Assembly: GCA_019113125.1 (NCBI GenBank)
Contig: DXIA01000121.1
Coordinates: forward strand, 1-21,571
Origin: Candidatus Pygmaiobacter gallistercoris
GTDB lineage: Bacteria > Bacillota > Clostridia > Oscillospirales > Ruminococcaceae
Direction of reading: 5' to 3'
Length of the DNA: 21,571 nucleotides
The translations under genes and the position numbers were made by a program. The first letter of the stretch is position 1, and every line of letters starts with the position of its first letter. The notes beneath the pieces were generated by a model, which did no database searches, was not told the DNA's origin, and saw only the letters and a list, made by a program, of their open reading frames with translations. Below, piece after piece: positions 6,593 through 13,394 of this stretch.

Positions 6593-7003
6593 TTACTCCG
6601 AAAGCCGCGCGCCGCAGGAGGGGCAGAACCGGTCCCGCGGCCCGCAGGCCGCCCCGCAGGCGGGGCAGGTCCGACCGACGTCCTTCGCGATCTTCGCGGT
6701 CAGTTCCTTCATCTTCATCTCGAGGTCGCTCACCCGCCCGAGCAGCGACTCGATCCGGTGCTCGGCGCTCTCGCTGCCGTCCGGCCAGCGGCCGGCGTTC
6801 ATCAGGTAGAACGCCCGCCCGATCTCGCTGAAGGCCGACTCCCGCTCGCTGCGCAGCCGCATCAGCTCGAGCCGGGCGGCGGCCTCCTCCTTCTTCTCCC
6901 CGACCGCCTTGCCGGCGGCGGTGGCGGCGTCCCGCGCCCCCTCCGCCATCGCGGCGGCCCGGTCGGCCATCTCGTTCAAAAACCGTTTCATCCCGGAATC
7001 CAT
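6593..7003 (-). CDS. helical protein with C-terminal zinc ribbon, function unknown
   Basis: The protein has 136 residues. Residues 1-110 are charged and Ala-rich and look helical, probably a coiled coil (about 36-66 and 80-108). The C-terminus is a compact zinc ribbon, CPAC at 113-116 and CPSC at 127-130. There is no signal peptide or membrane segment. The ATG at 7003 is preceded by GGGGGAC 8 bases away; a second ATG at 6991 has no binding site. Upstream in-frame extension into the promoter region is unlikely. Proteins with this layout are common and uncharacterised in Clostridia, and I cannot assign a role. Co-transcription with the M20 peptidase is likely. Confidence 0.75.
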   Translation of the reverse strand: MDSGMKRFLNEMADRAAAMAEGARDAATAAGKAVGEKKEEAAARLELMRLRSERESAFSEIGRAFYLMNAGRWPDGSESAEHRIESLLGRVSDLEMKMKELTAKIAKDVGRTCPACGAACGPRDRFCPSCGARLSE

Positions 7004-7058
7004 TCTGTTTTGTCCCCCAATCCTGCGCGGCGCGCCGCCGCGTTTGTTGTCCGCTCTC

Positions 7059-7087
7059 AGTATACCATTTTTTGCTCCCGCTGGCAC
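7059..7087 (-). promoter_or_regulatory. candidate promoter of the zinc-ribbon gene
   Basis: On the minus strand GTGCCA (7087-7082) and TATACT (7064-7059) are 17 bases apart, about 55 bases before the gene. The -35 matches consensus at four of six positions. Confidence 0.5.
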
Positions 7088-7105
7088 CCCCCGGCGCAAA
7101 TTTTT

Positions 7106-7135
7106 TTGCCCCCCGCCCCGCCGGGGTGGTATAAT
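7106..7135 (+). promoter_or_regulatory. promoter of dinB
   Basis: TTGCCC (7106-7111) and a consensus TATAAT (7130-7135) are 18 bases apart. The leader would be only about 16 bases. I see no LexA/DinR box (CGAAC-N4-GTTCG type) here, so SOS control is not supported by the sequence. Confidence 0.6.
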
Positions 7136-7157
7136 GGGGCGGGAAGGGGGGTTGCCG

Positions 7158-8417
7158 ATGGACCGGGTCATTCTGCACTGCGACTGCAACGCCTTCTACG
7201 CGTCGGTCGAGCTGCTCGATCACCCCGCGCTGGCCGACCGGCCGGTCGCGGTCGGACGGGACGACGGCAGCCGCCACGGCATCATCCTCGCAAAGAACGA
7301 GCCGGCCAAGCGGATGGGGGTCAAGACCGCCCAGACCATCTGGCAGGCCCGGCGGCTCTGCCCCGACCTGGTGCTGCTCGCCCCCCACCACGAGAAGTAC
7401 CGGGAGATGAGCCGGCGGATCAACCGGCTGTATGGGCGGTACACCGACCTGGTCGAGCCGTTCAGCATCGACGAGAGCTGGCTCGACGTCACCGGCAGCC
7501 TCCACCTCTTCGCCGCGAGCGGCAAAGAGCTGGCCGACCGGCTGCGGGAGGAGGTCCGCCGGCAGTTCGGCATCACCATCTCGGTCGGGGTCTCCTACAA
7601 CAAGGTCTTCGCAAAGCTCGGCAGCGACTACAAAAAGCCGGACGCGACCACCGTCATCCCCCGGGGGGCCGAGCAGAAGATCCTCTGGCCGCTGCCGGTC
7701 GAGGCGATGCTCTTTGTCGGGGCGGCGGCCGCCGCCCGGCTGCGGGCGGTCGGGATCCGGACGATCGGGGATCTCGCCCTCGCCGACGAGACCCTCGTCA
7801 CCGGGGTGCTCGGCCGGATGGGGGCGACGCTGCGGGGGTATGCCGCCGGGCTCGACGACGCGCCGGTGCGCCGGCAGGGGGAGAGAGACCCGGTCAAGAG
7901 CGTCGGCAACGGGATGACCTTCCGGCGGGACCTTGTCGGGATCGAGGACCTGCGGGTCGGGGCGGGCTACCTCGCCGAGGAGGTCGCCGCCCGGCTGCGG
8001 CGGGCGGGGCTGACCGCCGCGGCGCTCGGGGTGAGCATCAAGGACCCGTCGCTGCAGACCATCTCGCGGCAAAAACAGCTCACCCGGCCGACCGACCTCG
8101 CCAGCGAGCTCGCCGCCGCCGCCATCGCGCTGGTCGGGGCGAACTGGGACCTGCGCCGGCCGATCCGGGCGCTGACCCTCACCGCCTTCGCCCTCTCGGG
8201 GGAGGACGCGCCGGTCCAGACCACCCTGTTCGAGGACCCCGCCGACGCCCGGCGGCAGCGCCGCCGCCGGCTGGAGCAGACCCTCGACGGGCTGCGGGCG
8301 CGGTACGGCGCCGGGGCGGTGCTCTCGGCCGGGGTGCTCGGCAGCGATCTCGGCCTCGCCAAAAAGGGGGAGCCGGAGGAGGAGGTCGACGACCCCCGCG
8401 CCCCGAAAAAGGATTGA
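7158..8417 (+). CDS. dinB: Y-family DNA polymerase IV (DinB)
   Basis: This translesion polymerase has 419 residues. The N-terminal palm has ILHCDCNAFYASVE, with metal ligand Asp9 and probable steric-gate Tyr14. FSIDESWLDVTG provides catalytic Asp105 and Glu106. Helix-hairpin-helix and little-finger regions follow. QTTLF near the C-terminus (coded about 8218-8232) matches the beta-clamp binding motif QxxLF, so it should be recruited to the replication clamp. The ATG at 7158 follows a GGGGGG ribosome binding site. Longer in-frame starts lie inside or upstream of the promoter and are rejected. The gene is divergent from the zinc-ribbon gene and 38 bases ahead of the Dabb gene, probably in one transcript. 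Confidence 0.93.
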   Translation: MDRVILHCDCNAFYASVELLDHPALADRPVAVGRDDGSRHGIILAKNEPAKRMGVKTAQTIWQARRLCPDLVLLAPHHEKYREMSRRINRLYGRYTDLVEPFSIDESWLDVTGSLHLFAASGKELADRLREEVRRQFGITISVGVSYNKVFAKLGSDYKKPDATTVIPRGAEQKILWPLPVEAMLFVGAAAAARLRAVGIRTIGDLALADETLVTGVLGRMGATLRGYAAGLDDAPVRRQGERDPVKSVGNGMTFRRDLVGIEDLRVGAGYLAEEVAARLRRAGLTAAALGVSIKDPSLQTISRQKQLTRPTDLASELAAAAIALVGANWDLRRPIRALTLTAFALSGEDAPVQTTLFEDPADARRQRRRRLEQTLDGLRARYGAGAVLSAGVLGSDLGLAKKGEPEEEVDDPRAPKKD

Positions 8418-8455
8418 TTTCATCGCCGCAGCGCGGCGGAAAGGAGTAAAAGAAA

Positions 8456-8740
8456 ATGGTCAAACACATCGTGTTCTGGAAACTGCGGGAGGACTGCGAC
8501 AAGGACGCCGCCCTCGCCGAGATGAGGTCCGCCCTCGAGCCGCTGGTCGGGGTGGTGCCGGGTCTGCTCTCGGCCGAGGTGCGCCGGGCCTACACCGGGG
8601 ACTATGACGCGGTGCTCTACAGCACCCTGACCGACAAGGCGGCGGCCGAGGCCTACCAGGTCCACCCCGCCCACCTCGAGGCGAAGAAGGTCGTCCACAG
8701 CTACGCGGTCGGCCGCGCCGCCTGCGACTACGAGGTCTGA
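8456..8740 (+). CDS. stress-responsive alpha/beta-barrel (Dabb) domain protein
   Basis: This small protein of 94 residues begins MVKHIVFWKLRED and includes VVPGLLSAEVRR and a late YQVHPAHLEAKKVV. That is the characteristic order of the dimeric Dabb ferredoxin-like fold. Members have varied and mostly unknown roles; no catalytic residues can be assigned. AAAGGAG lies about 10 bases before the ATG. A GC-rich hairpin (CGCCGC-AGC-GCGGCG, near 8423-8440) sits in the gap after dinB. The 3' end of the gene is duplicated: the codons around its stop recur twice downstream in frame (see the repeat at 8731-8772). Confidence 0.85.
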   Translation: MVKHIVFWKLREDCDKDAALAEMRSALEPLVGVVPGLLSAEVRRAYTGDYDAVLYSTLTDKAAAEAYQVHPAHLEAKKVVHSYAVGRAACDYEV

Positions 8741-8772
8741 GCCTGCGAAGTCTGAGACTGCGAAGTCTGAGA
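8731..8772 (+). repeat. 15-base tandem repeat duplicating the gene's last codons and stop
   Basis: CTGCGAAGTCTGAGA occurs twice head to tail (8743-8757 and 8758-8772). A third, diverged partial copy (CGAGGTCTGAG, 8731-8741) contains the real stop of the Dabb gene. With a 15-base period the frame reads YEV-stop-ACEV-stop-DCEV-stop, so three TGA codons occur at equal spacing. Confidence 0.85.
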
Positions 8773-8823
8773 CGAAGTTTTCCACACCCGGCCCCGTCGC
8801 CGGTGGAAAAGTCGAGATGAAAC

Positions 8824-8853
8824 AAAAGACCGGAGCAGCGCTCCGGTCTTTTT
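8824..8853. terminator. bidirectional terminator between the Dabb and ABC genes
   Basis: AGACCGGAGC (8827-8836) pairs with GCTCCGGTCT (8840-8849) around loop AGC, with AAA on the left and TTTT on the right. A weaker hairpin, TTTTCCAC/GTGGAAAA (8778-8785 with 8803-8810), precedes it. It can serve the plus-strand Dabb transcript and the minus-strand ABC operon. Confidence 0.9.
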
Positions 8854-8861
8854 CTGTATCC

Positions 8862-10628
8862 TCACCCCTCGGTCGGGGCGAACTGGCTGTTGTAGAGGGC
8901 GGCGTAGGCGCCGTTTTTCGCCATCAGCTCGTCGTGGGTGCCCTTCTCGACGATCCGGCCGTCCCGCATCATCAAAATGCAGTCGGCGCTGCGGATGGTC
9001 GAGAGCCGGTGGGCGACGACGAAACTCGTCCGCCCCGCCATCATCTCGTCGAAGGCCCGCTGGATCTTCACCTCGGTGCGGGTGTCGATCGAGCTGGTCG
9101 CCTCGTCGAGGATCAGCATCGGGGGATCGGTCAGCATCACCCGGGCAATACAGAGCAGCTGGCGCTGCCCCTGCGAGAGGTTGCCCCCGCCCTCGGCGAT
9201 CGGGGTGTCGTACCCCTTGGCCAGCCGCTTGATAAAGCTGTGGGCGTGGGCCGCCTTCGCCGCCGCGATCACCTCGTCGTCGGTCGCGTCCGGCCGGCCG
9301 TAGGCGATGTTCTCCCGAATCGTGCCCGAGAAGAGCCAGGTGTCCTGCAGCACCATCCCAAAACCGGCCCGCAGGCTGTCCCGGGTGTAGTCCCTCGTCT
9401 CGACCCCGTCCACCCGGATGCTGCCGCTCTGGGGATCGTAGAACCGCATCAGCAGGTTGATGACGGTGGTCTTGCCGCAGCCGGTCGGGCCGACGAGGGC
9501 GATGTGCTGGCCCGGCTTTGCCCAGACGCTGAGGTCCCGGATCAGCGGCCGGTCGGGGGTGTAGCTGAAGTCGACCCCCTCGAGCTCGACCCGCCCCCTG
9601 CAGTCCGAGAGGACCTTGGCATCCGGCGCGTCGGGGGTCTGGTCCGGCTCGTCGAGGACCTTGAAGACCCGCGCCGCCCCGGCGAGGGCGGCCTGGAACT
9701 CGGCCGCGACCCCCGAGATCTCGTTGAAGGGCTTGGTGTACTGGTTGGCGTAGCTGAGAAAGCTCGACAGCCCGCCGACGGTCAGCCCGCCGCTGATGAC
9801 GGTCAGCGCGCCGGTCAGCCCGACCGCCGCGTAGACCAGCGCGTTGACGAACCGGGTGCAGGGGTTGGTCAGCGCCGAGTAGAACTGCCCCCGCACCCCG
9901 TACCGGTAGAGCTCCCGGTTGAGCTCTTCATACCGCGCCTCGCTGCGCGCCTCGCTGCCGAAGGCCCGCACCACCTTCTGCCCCTCGATCTGCTCCCGGG
10001 CAAAGCCGGTCATCCGGCCCTGCACCTCGGCCTGGCCGGTGAACATCGCGTGGATGTGGCTCGCGATAAAGCTCGCGACAAAGAGGGAGAGGGGGGTGAG
10101 CACCACCACCACCAGCGCGGTGGGCGGGTGGAGCCGGAACATGAAGGCGAGGGTGCCGAGAATCGTCAGCACCCCGGTGAAGAGCTGGGAGAACCCCTGC
10201 AGCAGGCCGGTGGCGAGCTGCTCGACGTCGTTGGTCATCCGGCTGACCAGGTCCCCCCGCGCCTGCCGGTCGATCGCCGCGATCGGCAGCGCGCTGAACT
10301 TGTCGAACAGCGCCTGCCGCAGCCGGCGCACCGCCCGGTAGGTCACCGTGTTGGTGCAGAGGGTCATCAGCCAGCCCGCGAGCGCCCCGCCGAGGGCGAC
10401 CGCCGCGAGGGCGGCGAGGATCGGGGTCATCCCGGCAAAATCCACCTCGCCCGGCCCGACGATCCGGTCGACCGCGAGGCCGATCAGGATCGGGGCGGTC
10501 AGGGTCAGCGCGACATTCACCGCCGCGAAGACCAGCCCCGCCGCGAGATACCCCCGCTCGGGGGTGACAAGGCCGATCACCCGGCGCATCGTCGCTGTGT
10601 CAAACTTCTTCTTTTTGCTCCCGCTCAT
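8862..10628 (-). CDS. ABC exporter half-transporter, canonical ATPase subunit
   Basis: This inner-membrane type IV ABC exporter half has 588 residues. Six hydrophobic segments lie between about 25 and 315, followed by a nucleotide-binding domain. Motifs: Walker A GPTGCGKT (380-387), Q-loop Gln428, signature LSQGQ (484-488), Walker B MLILDE with catalytic Glu509, and switch His540 in VVAHRLSTI. The catalytic residues are intact, but the signature is LSQGQ rather than LSGGQ. This is the pattern of the active partner in heterodimers such as TM287/288. It starts in ATGA overlap with the stop of the upstream ABC gene, so the two are made together. Substrate unknown; such pairs often export drugs or peptides. 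Confidence 0.92.
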   Translation of the reverse strand: MSGSKKKKFDTATMRRVIGLVTPERGYLAAGLVFAAVNVALTLTAPILIGLAVDRIVGPGEVDFAGMTPILAALAAVALGGALAGWLMTLCTNTVTYRAVRRLRQALFDKFSALPIAAIDRQARGDLVSRMTNDVEQLATGLLQGFSQLFTGVLTILGTLAFMFRLHPPTALVVVVLTPLSLFVASFIASHIHAMFTGQAEVQGRMTGFAREQIEGQKVVRAFGSEARSEARYEELNRELYRYGVRGQFYSALTNPCTRFVNALVYAAVGLTGALTVISGGLTVGGLSSFLSYANQYTKPFNEISGVAAEFQAALAGAARVFKVLDEPDQTPDAPDAKVLSDCRGRVELEGVDFSYTPDRPLIRDLSVWAKPGQHIALVGPTGCGKTTVINLLMRFYDPQSGSIRVDGVETRDYTRDSLRAGFGMVLQDTWLFSGTIRENIAYGRPDATDDEVIAAAKAAHAHSFIKRLAKGYDTPIAEGGGNLSQGQRQLLCIARVMLTDPPMLILDEATSSIDTRTEVKIQRAFDEMMAGRTSFVVAHRLSTIRSADCILMMRDGRIVEKGTHDELMAKNGAYAALYNSQFAPTEG

Positions 10629-12358
10629 CTCGCCGCCTCCTCTCCGGTCAGCTGGGAGAGACAGATCTCCCGATAGGTTTCACAGGATGTGAAAAGCTCG
10701 GCATGGGTGCCGACCCCGACCAGCCGGCCGTCGTCGAGGACGAGGATCTTGTCCGCCGCCCGGACGGTGTTGACCCGCTGGGAGACGAGGAAGACGGTCA
10801 TCCCGGCCCCCTCCCGCCGCAGCGCGCGGCGCAGCGCCGCGTCGGTCGCAAAGTCGAGGGCGCTGGCGCTGTCGTCGAGGATCAGGATCTTCGGCCGGCG
10901 CACCAGGGCCCGGGCGATGGTCAGCCGCTGCCGCTGCCCGCCCGAGAAGTTCGCGCCCCCCTGCTCGACCGGGGCGTCCAGCCCCGCGGGCAGCCGGCGG
11001 ACAAAGTCGGCGGCCTGCGCCGTCTCAAGGGCCCACCAGAGGTCCTCGTCGCCGGCATCCGGCGCGCCGAGGGCGAGGTTCTCCCGAATCGTGCCGGAGA
11101 AGAGCTGGGCCCGCTGGGGCACAAGGCCGATCCGCCGGCGCAGCGCATCCAGCGGCCAGTCTTTCACCGGCACCCCCTCCACCCGGACCGCGCCGGCGGC
11201 GGGGTCGTAAAACCGGGGGATCAGCGAGATCAGGCTGGACTTGCCGCTGCCGGTGCCGCCGATCACCCCGACCGTCTCGCCGGGGCGGGCGGTGAAGGTG
11301 ATCTCCTCGAGCGCCGCCTCCCCGGCGCCGGGGTAGCGGAAGGTCACCCGGTCGAACGCGACCCGCTGATCGGCGCGCTCCGCCGGCTCGGCCGCGTGTT
11401 CGGGGCTCTCGATCGAGGGGGTCAGCGCGAGGATCTCGTTCACCCGCCCGGCGCTCGCCGCCGCCCGGGTGAAGACCACCACCAGATTCGCGACCACCAC
11501 CAGCGCGAGGAGGATCTGGTTCATATAGTTGACCAGCGCGACGATCTCGCCCCGGGTCAGCCCGCCGAGGTTGACCTTCGCGCCGCCGGCGGCGACGATG
11601 GCGAGGATCGCGAGGTTGACGACCAGGTAGTTGAGCGGCCCGGTCAGCGCGCCGATGCCGCCGACCCGGACGCTGGTCTCGAACGAGTCCTCATTCGCCG
11701 CGGCAAACCGCGCCCGCTCCGCCTTCTGGCGGGAGAAGGCCCGGATCACCCGCGCCCCCTCGAGGTTCTCGGCGGTGACCAGCCCGATCCGGTCGAGTTT
11801 CTGCTGGATCACCCGGTAGTAGGGGACGCTGCGGCTCATCACGAGGTAGAGGGTCAGCGCGATGAGCACCGCCGCGATGAGAAAGATCACCGAGATCCCC
11901 AGATCGATCCGCATCGCCATGATGCAGGAGCCGATGACCAGGAACGGGGCCCGGATCACCAGCCGGATCAGCATCGCGACGGCGGTCTGCAGCTGGTTGA
12001 CGTCGGCGGTCAGCCGGTTGACCAAGCTGCTCGCCCCCACCGCGTCGAGCTCGGCGTGGGAGAGGGCGTTGATCCTGCCGAAGACCGCCGCCCGCAGGCT
12101 GGTACCAAAGCCCTGGCTCGCCCGGGCGGCCGAGTACTGGCAGAAGACCGCGCAGCAGAGGCCGACCAGCGCGAGCAGCGCCAGCACCCCGCACATCCGG
12201 ACCACATACCCCCGGTCCCCCGACGGGATCCCGACGTCGATGATCTTCGCCATCACCAGCGGGACGATCAGCTCGAAGACCGCCTCCACCAGCTTGGCCG
12301 CGGGTCCGAGGATACACTGCAGCCGGTAGGGCCGCAGATAGACTGCAAGTTTTCGCAT
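10625..12358 (-). CDS. ABC exporter half-transporter, degenerate ATPase subunit
   Basis: This is the partner half-transporter, 577 residues, with six membrane segments (about 15-300) and a nucleotide-binding domain. Walker A is GGTGSGKS (367-374) and the signature FSGGQ (471-475). The Walker B stretch is ILILDD, so the catalytic Glu is replaced by Asp496. The switch His is replaced by Gln527 in VSQRVNTV. Both changes mark the degenerate ATP site of heterodimeric exporters. They fit a site built from this Walker A/B plus LSQGQ of the partner. I chose the ATG at 12358, 9 bases after AAGGAG. An in-frame GTG at 12406 overlaps the predicted -10 and is rejected. It is divergent from lysR across a 128-base AT-rich gap. 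Confidence 0.92.
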   Translation of the reverse strand: MRKLAVYLRPYRLQCILGPAAKLVEAVFELIVPLVMAKIIDVGIPSGDRGYVVRMCGVLALLALVGLCCAVFCQYSAARASQGFGTSLRAAVFGRINALSHAELDAVGASSLVNRLTADVNQLQTAVAMLIRLVIRAPFLVIGSCIMAMRIDLGISVIFLIAAVLIALTLYLVMSRSVPYYRVIQQKLDRIGLVTAENLEGARVIRAFSRQKAERARFAAANEDSFETSVRVGGIGALTGPLNYLVVNLAILAIVAAGGAKVNLGGLTRGEIVALVNYMNQILLALVVVANLVVVFTRAAASAGRVNEILALTPSIESPEHAAEPAERADQRVAFDRVTFRYPGAGEAALEEITFTARPGETVGVIGGTGSGKSSLISLIPRFYDPAAGAVRVEGVPVKDWPLDALRRRIGLVPQRAQLFSGTIRENLALGAPDAGDEDLWWALETAQAADFVRRLPAGLDAPVEQGGANFSGGQRQRLTIARALVRRPKILILDDSASALDFATDAALRRALRREGAGMTVFLVSQRVNTVRAADKILVLDDGRLVGVGTHAELFTSCETYREICLSQLTGEEAAR

Positions 12359-12406
12359 CCGCAAAGACTCCTTTTCCTTACTTTCTTTACATCGGAATGA
12401 TAGCAC

Positions 12407-12441
12407 AGTATAATTGATATTAAAAGTATTTATTTTATATT
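12407..12441. promoter_or_regulatory. divergent promoters of the ABC operon and lysR
   Basis: On the minus strand TATACT (12412-12407) is a good -10 for the ABC operon, but its -35 region is only A/T-rich and matches poorly. On the plus strand TTGATA (12414-12419) and TATATT (12436-12441), 16 bases apart, fit a lysR promoter. The two overlap back to back, so binding of one regulator could affect both. Confidence 0.55.
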
Positions 12442-12442
12442 G

Positions 12443-12467
12443 TTTCGATTTTATTTTTGTATCGAAA
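12443..12467 (+). promoter_or_regulatory. LysR-type dyad (T-N11-A) at the lysR start of transcription
   Basis: TTTCGAT (12443-12449) and ATCGAAA (12461-12467) form a perfect 7-base inverted repeat separated by exactly 11 bases. The inner bases give the T-N11-A layout of LysR-family recognition sites. It lies just after the lysR -10, a position suited to autorepression. The identity of the binding protein is inferred from the adjacent gene. Confidence 0.6.
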
Positions 12468-12486
12468 AAGGCGAGGGGGGACCGGG

Positions 12487-13356
12487 ATGGATCTGCGGCA
12501 GCTCGAGGCGCTGGTCGCGGTGGTGGAGGAGGGCAGTTTCGGGGCGGCGGCCAAGCGGCTGCACCTGACCCAGCCGCCGCTGAGCGCCCGGATCAAGGCG
12601 CTGGAGGAGGAGCTGGGCACCCCGCTGATCGAGCGGGGACCCCGCCACTCGACCCCGACCGAGGCGGGCCGGCTGCTGGTCGAGCGGGCGCGGCGGATGC
12701 TGCTGCTGGCCGACGCGGCGAAGGAGGAGGTCGCCCAGCTCGGCGAGGGGGTGCGGGGGGTGCTGCGGCTGGGGGTGATCTCCTCCTGCGGGCCGACCCT
12801 CTTCACCCCGGCGCTGGGCGCGTTCTGCCGGCGGTACCCCGAGCTGCAGATCGAGGTGCGGGAGGGCAACAGCTACGAGCTGGTCGAGCTGCTGCGGTCG
12901 GGGGCGATCGAGACGGCGGTGCTGCGCACCCCGTTTGCGGCCGAGGGGCTGGTGCTCTTTCCGCTGCGCAGCGAGCCGATGGCGGTCGCCGGGCTGCCGG
13001 CGCTGTTTGCAGAGCTGCCGGCCGGGCCGCTCACCCCGGCGGATCTCGCGGGGCGGCCGGTGACCTACTACCGGCGGTTTGAGGGGCTGCTGGCCGACGC
13101 CTTCCGCCGGTCGGGGACCCACCTCTGCCGCCGGTTTGTGGTGGACGACGCCCGCACCGCGCTGCAGTGGGCAAAGATCGGGGCGGCCCTCGCGCTGGTG
13201 CCCCGGTCGGCGGCCGGGATGTCGCCCGCCCTCGCGGTCCGCCCGCTCGAGGCGGCGGAGCTGGTCACGGCGGTCACCCTCGCGTTTCGCGCGGGCAGCC
13301 CCCTCTCGGCGGGGGCGCGGGCGCTGCGGGAGCTGCTCGCACCGCGCCAGAACTGA
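12487..13356 (+). CDS. LysR-family transcriptional regulator
   Basis: This DNA-binding regulator has 289 residues. The N-terminal winged helix-turn-helix reads MDLRQLEALVAVVEEGSFGA and continues AAKRLHLTQPPLSARIKALE, the standard LysR recognition region. A periplasmic-binding-protein-like effector domain fills about 90-289. The ATG at 12487 follows GAGGGGGG by 7 bases. A start at 12457 lies within the operator dyad and lacks a binding site. Divergence from the ABC exporter operon suggests control of that operon and of itself; the effector is unknown. Many LysR proteins need a small-molecule ligand, which could be the exporter's substrate or a precursor of it. Confidence 0.92.
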   Translation: MDLRQLEALVAVVEEGSFGAAAKRLHLTQPPLSARIKALEEELGTPLIERGPRHSTPTEAGRLLVERARRMLLLADAAKEEVAQLGEGVRGVLRLGVISSCGPTLFTPALGAFCRRYPELQIEVREGNSYELVELLRSGAIETAVLRTPFAAEGLVLFPLRSEPMAVAGLPALFAELPAGPLTPADLAGRPVTYYRRFEGLLADAFRRSGTHLCRRFVVDDARTALQWAKIGAALALVPRSAAGMSPALAVRPLEAAELVTAVTLAFRAGSPLSAGARALRELLAPRQN

Positions 13357-13391
13357 AAAAAACGGCCCTTTGGATCCTCCAAAGGGCCGTT
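13356..13391 (-). terminator. terminator of the two-component operon
   Basis: AACGGCCCTTTGG (13361-13373) pairs perfectly with CCAAAGGGCCGTT (13379-13391), with one further A-T pair. On the minus strand it is followed by seven T residues, just after the kinase gene. On the plus strand only TT follows, so termination of lysR would be weaker. Confidence 0.85.
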
Positions 13392-13394
13392 CCA

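Noticed and set aside
7059-7135. LexA/DinR operator ahead of dinB
   Set aside because: No CGAAC-N4-GTTCG-like dyad is present; only a short A/T hairpin near 7096-7109.
12359-12406. GTG start adding 16 residues to the degenerate ABC subunit
   Set aside because: It overlaps the predicted -10 and has no ribosome binding site; the ATG at 12358 has AAGGAG at 9 bases.
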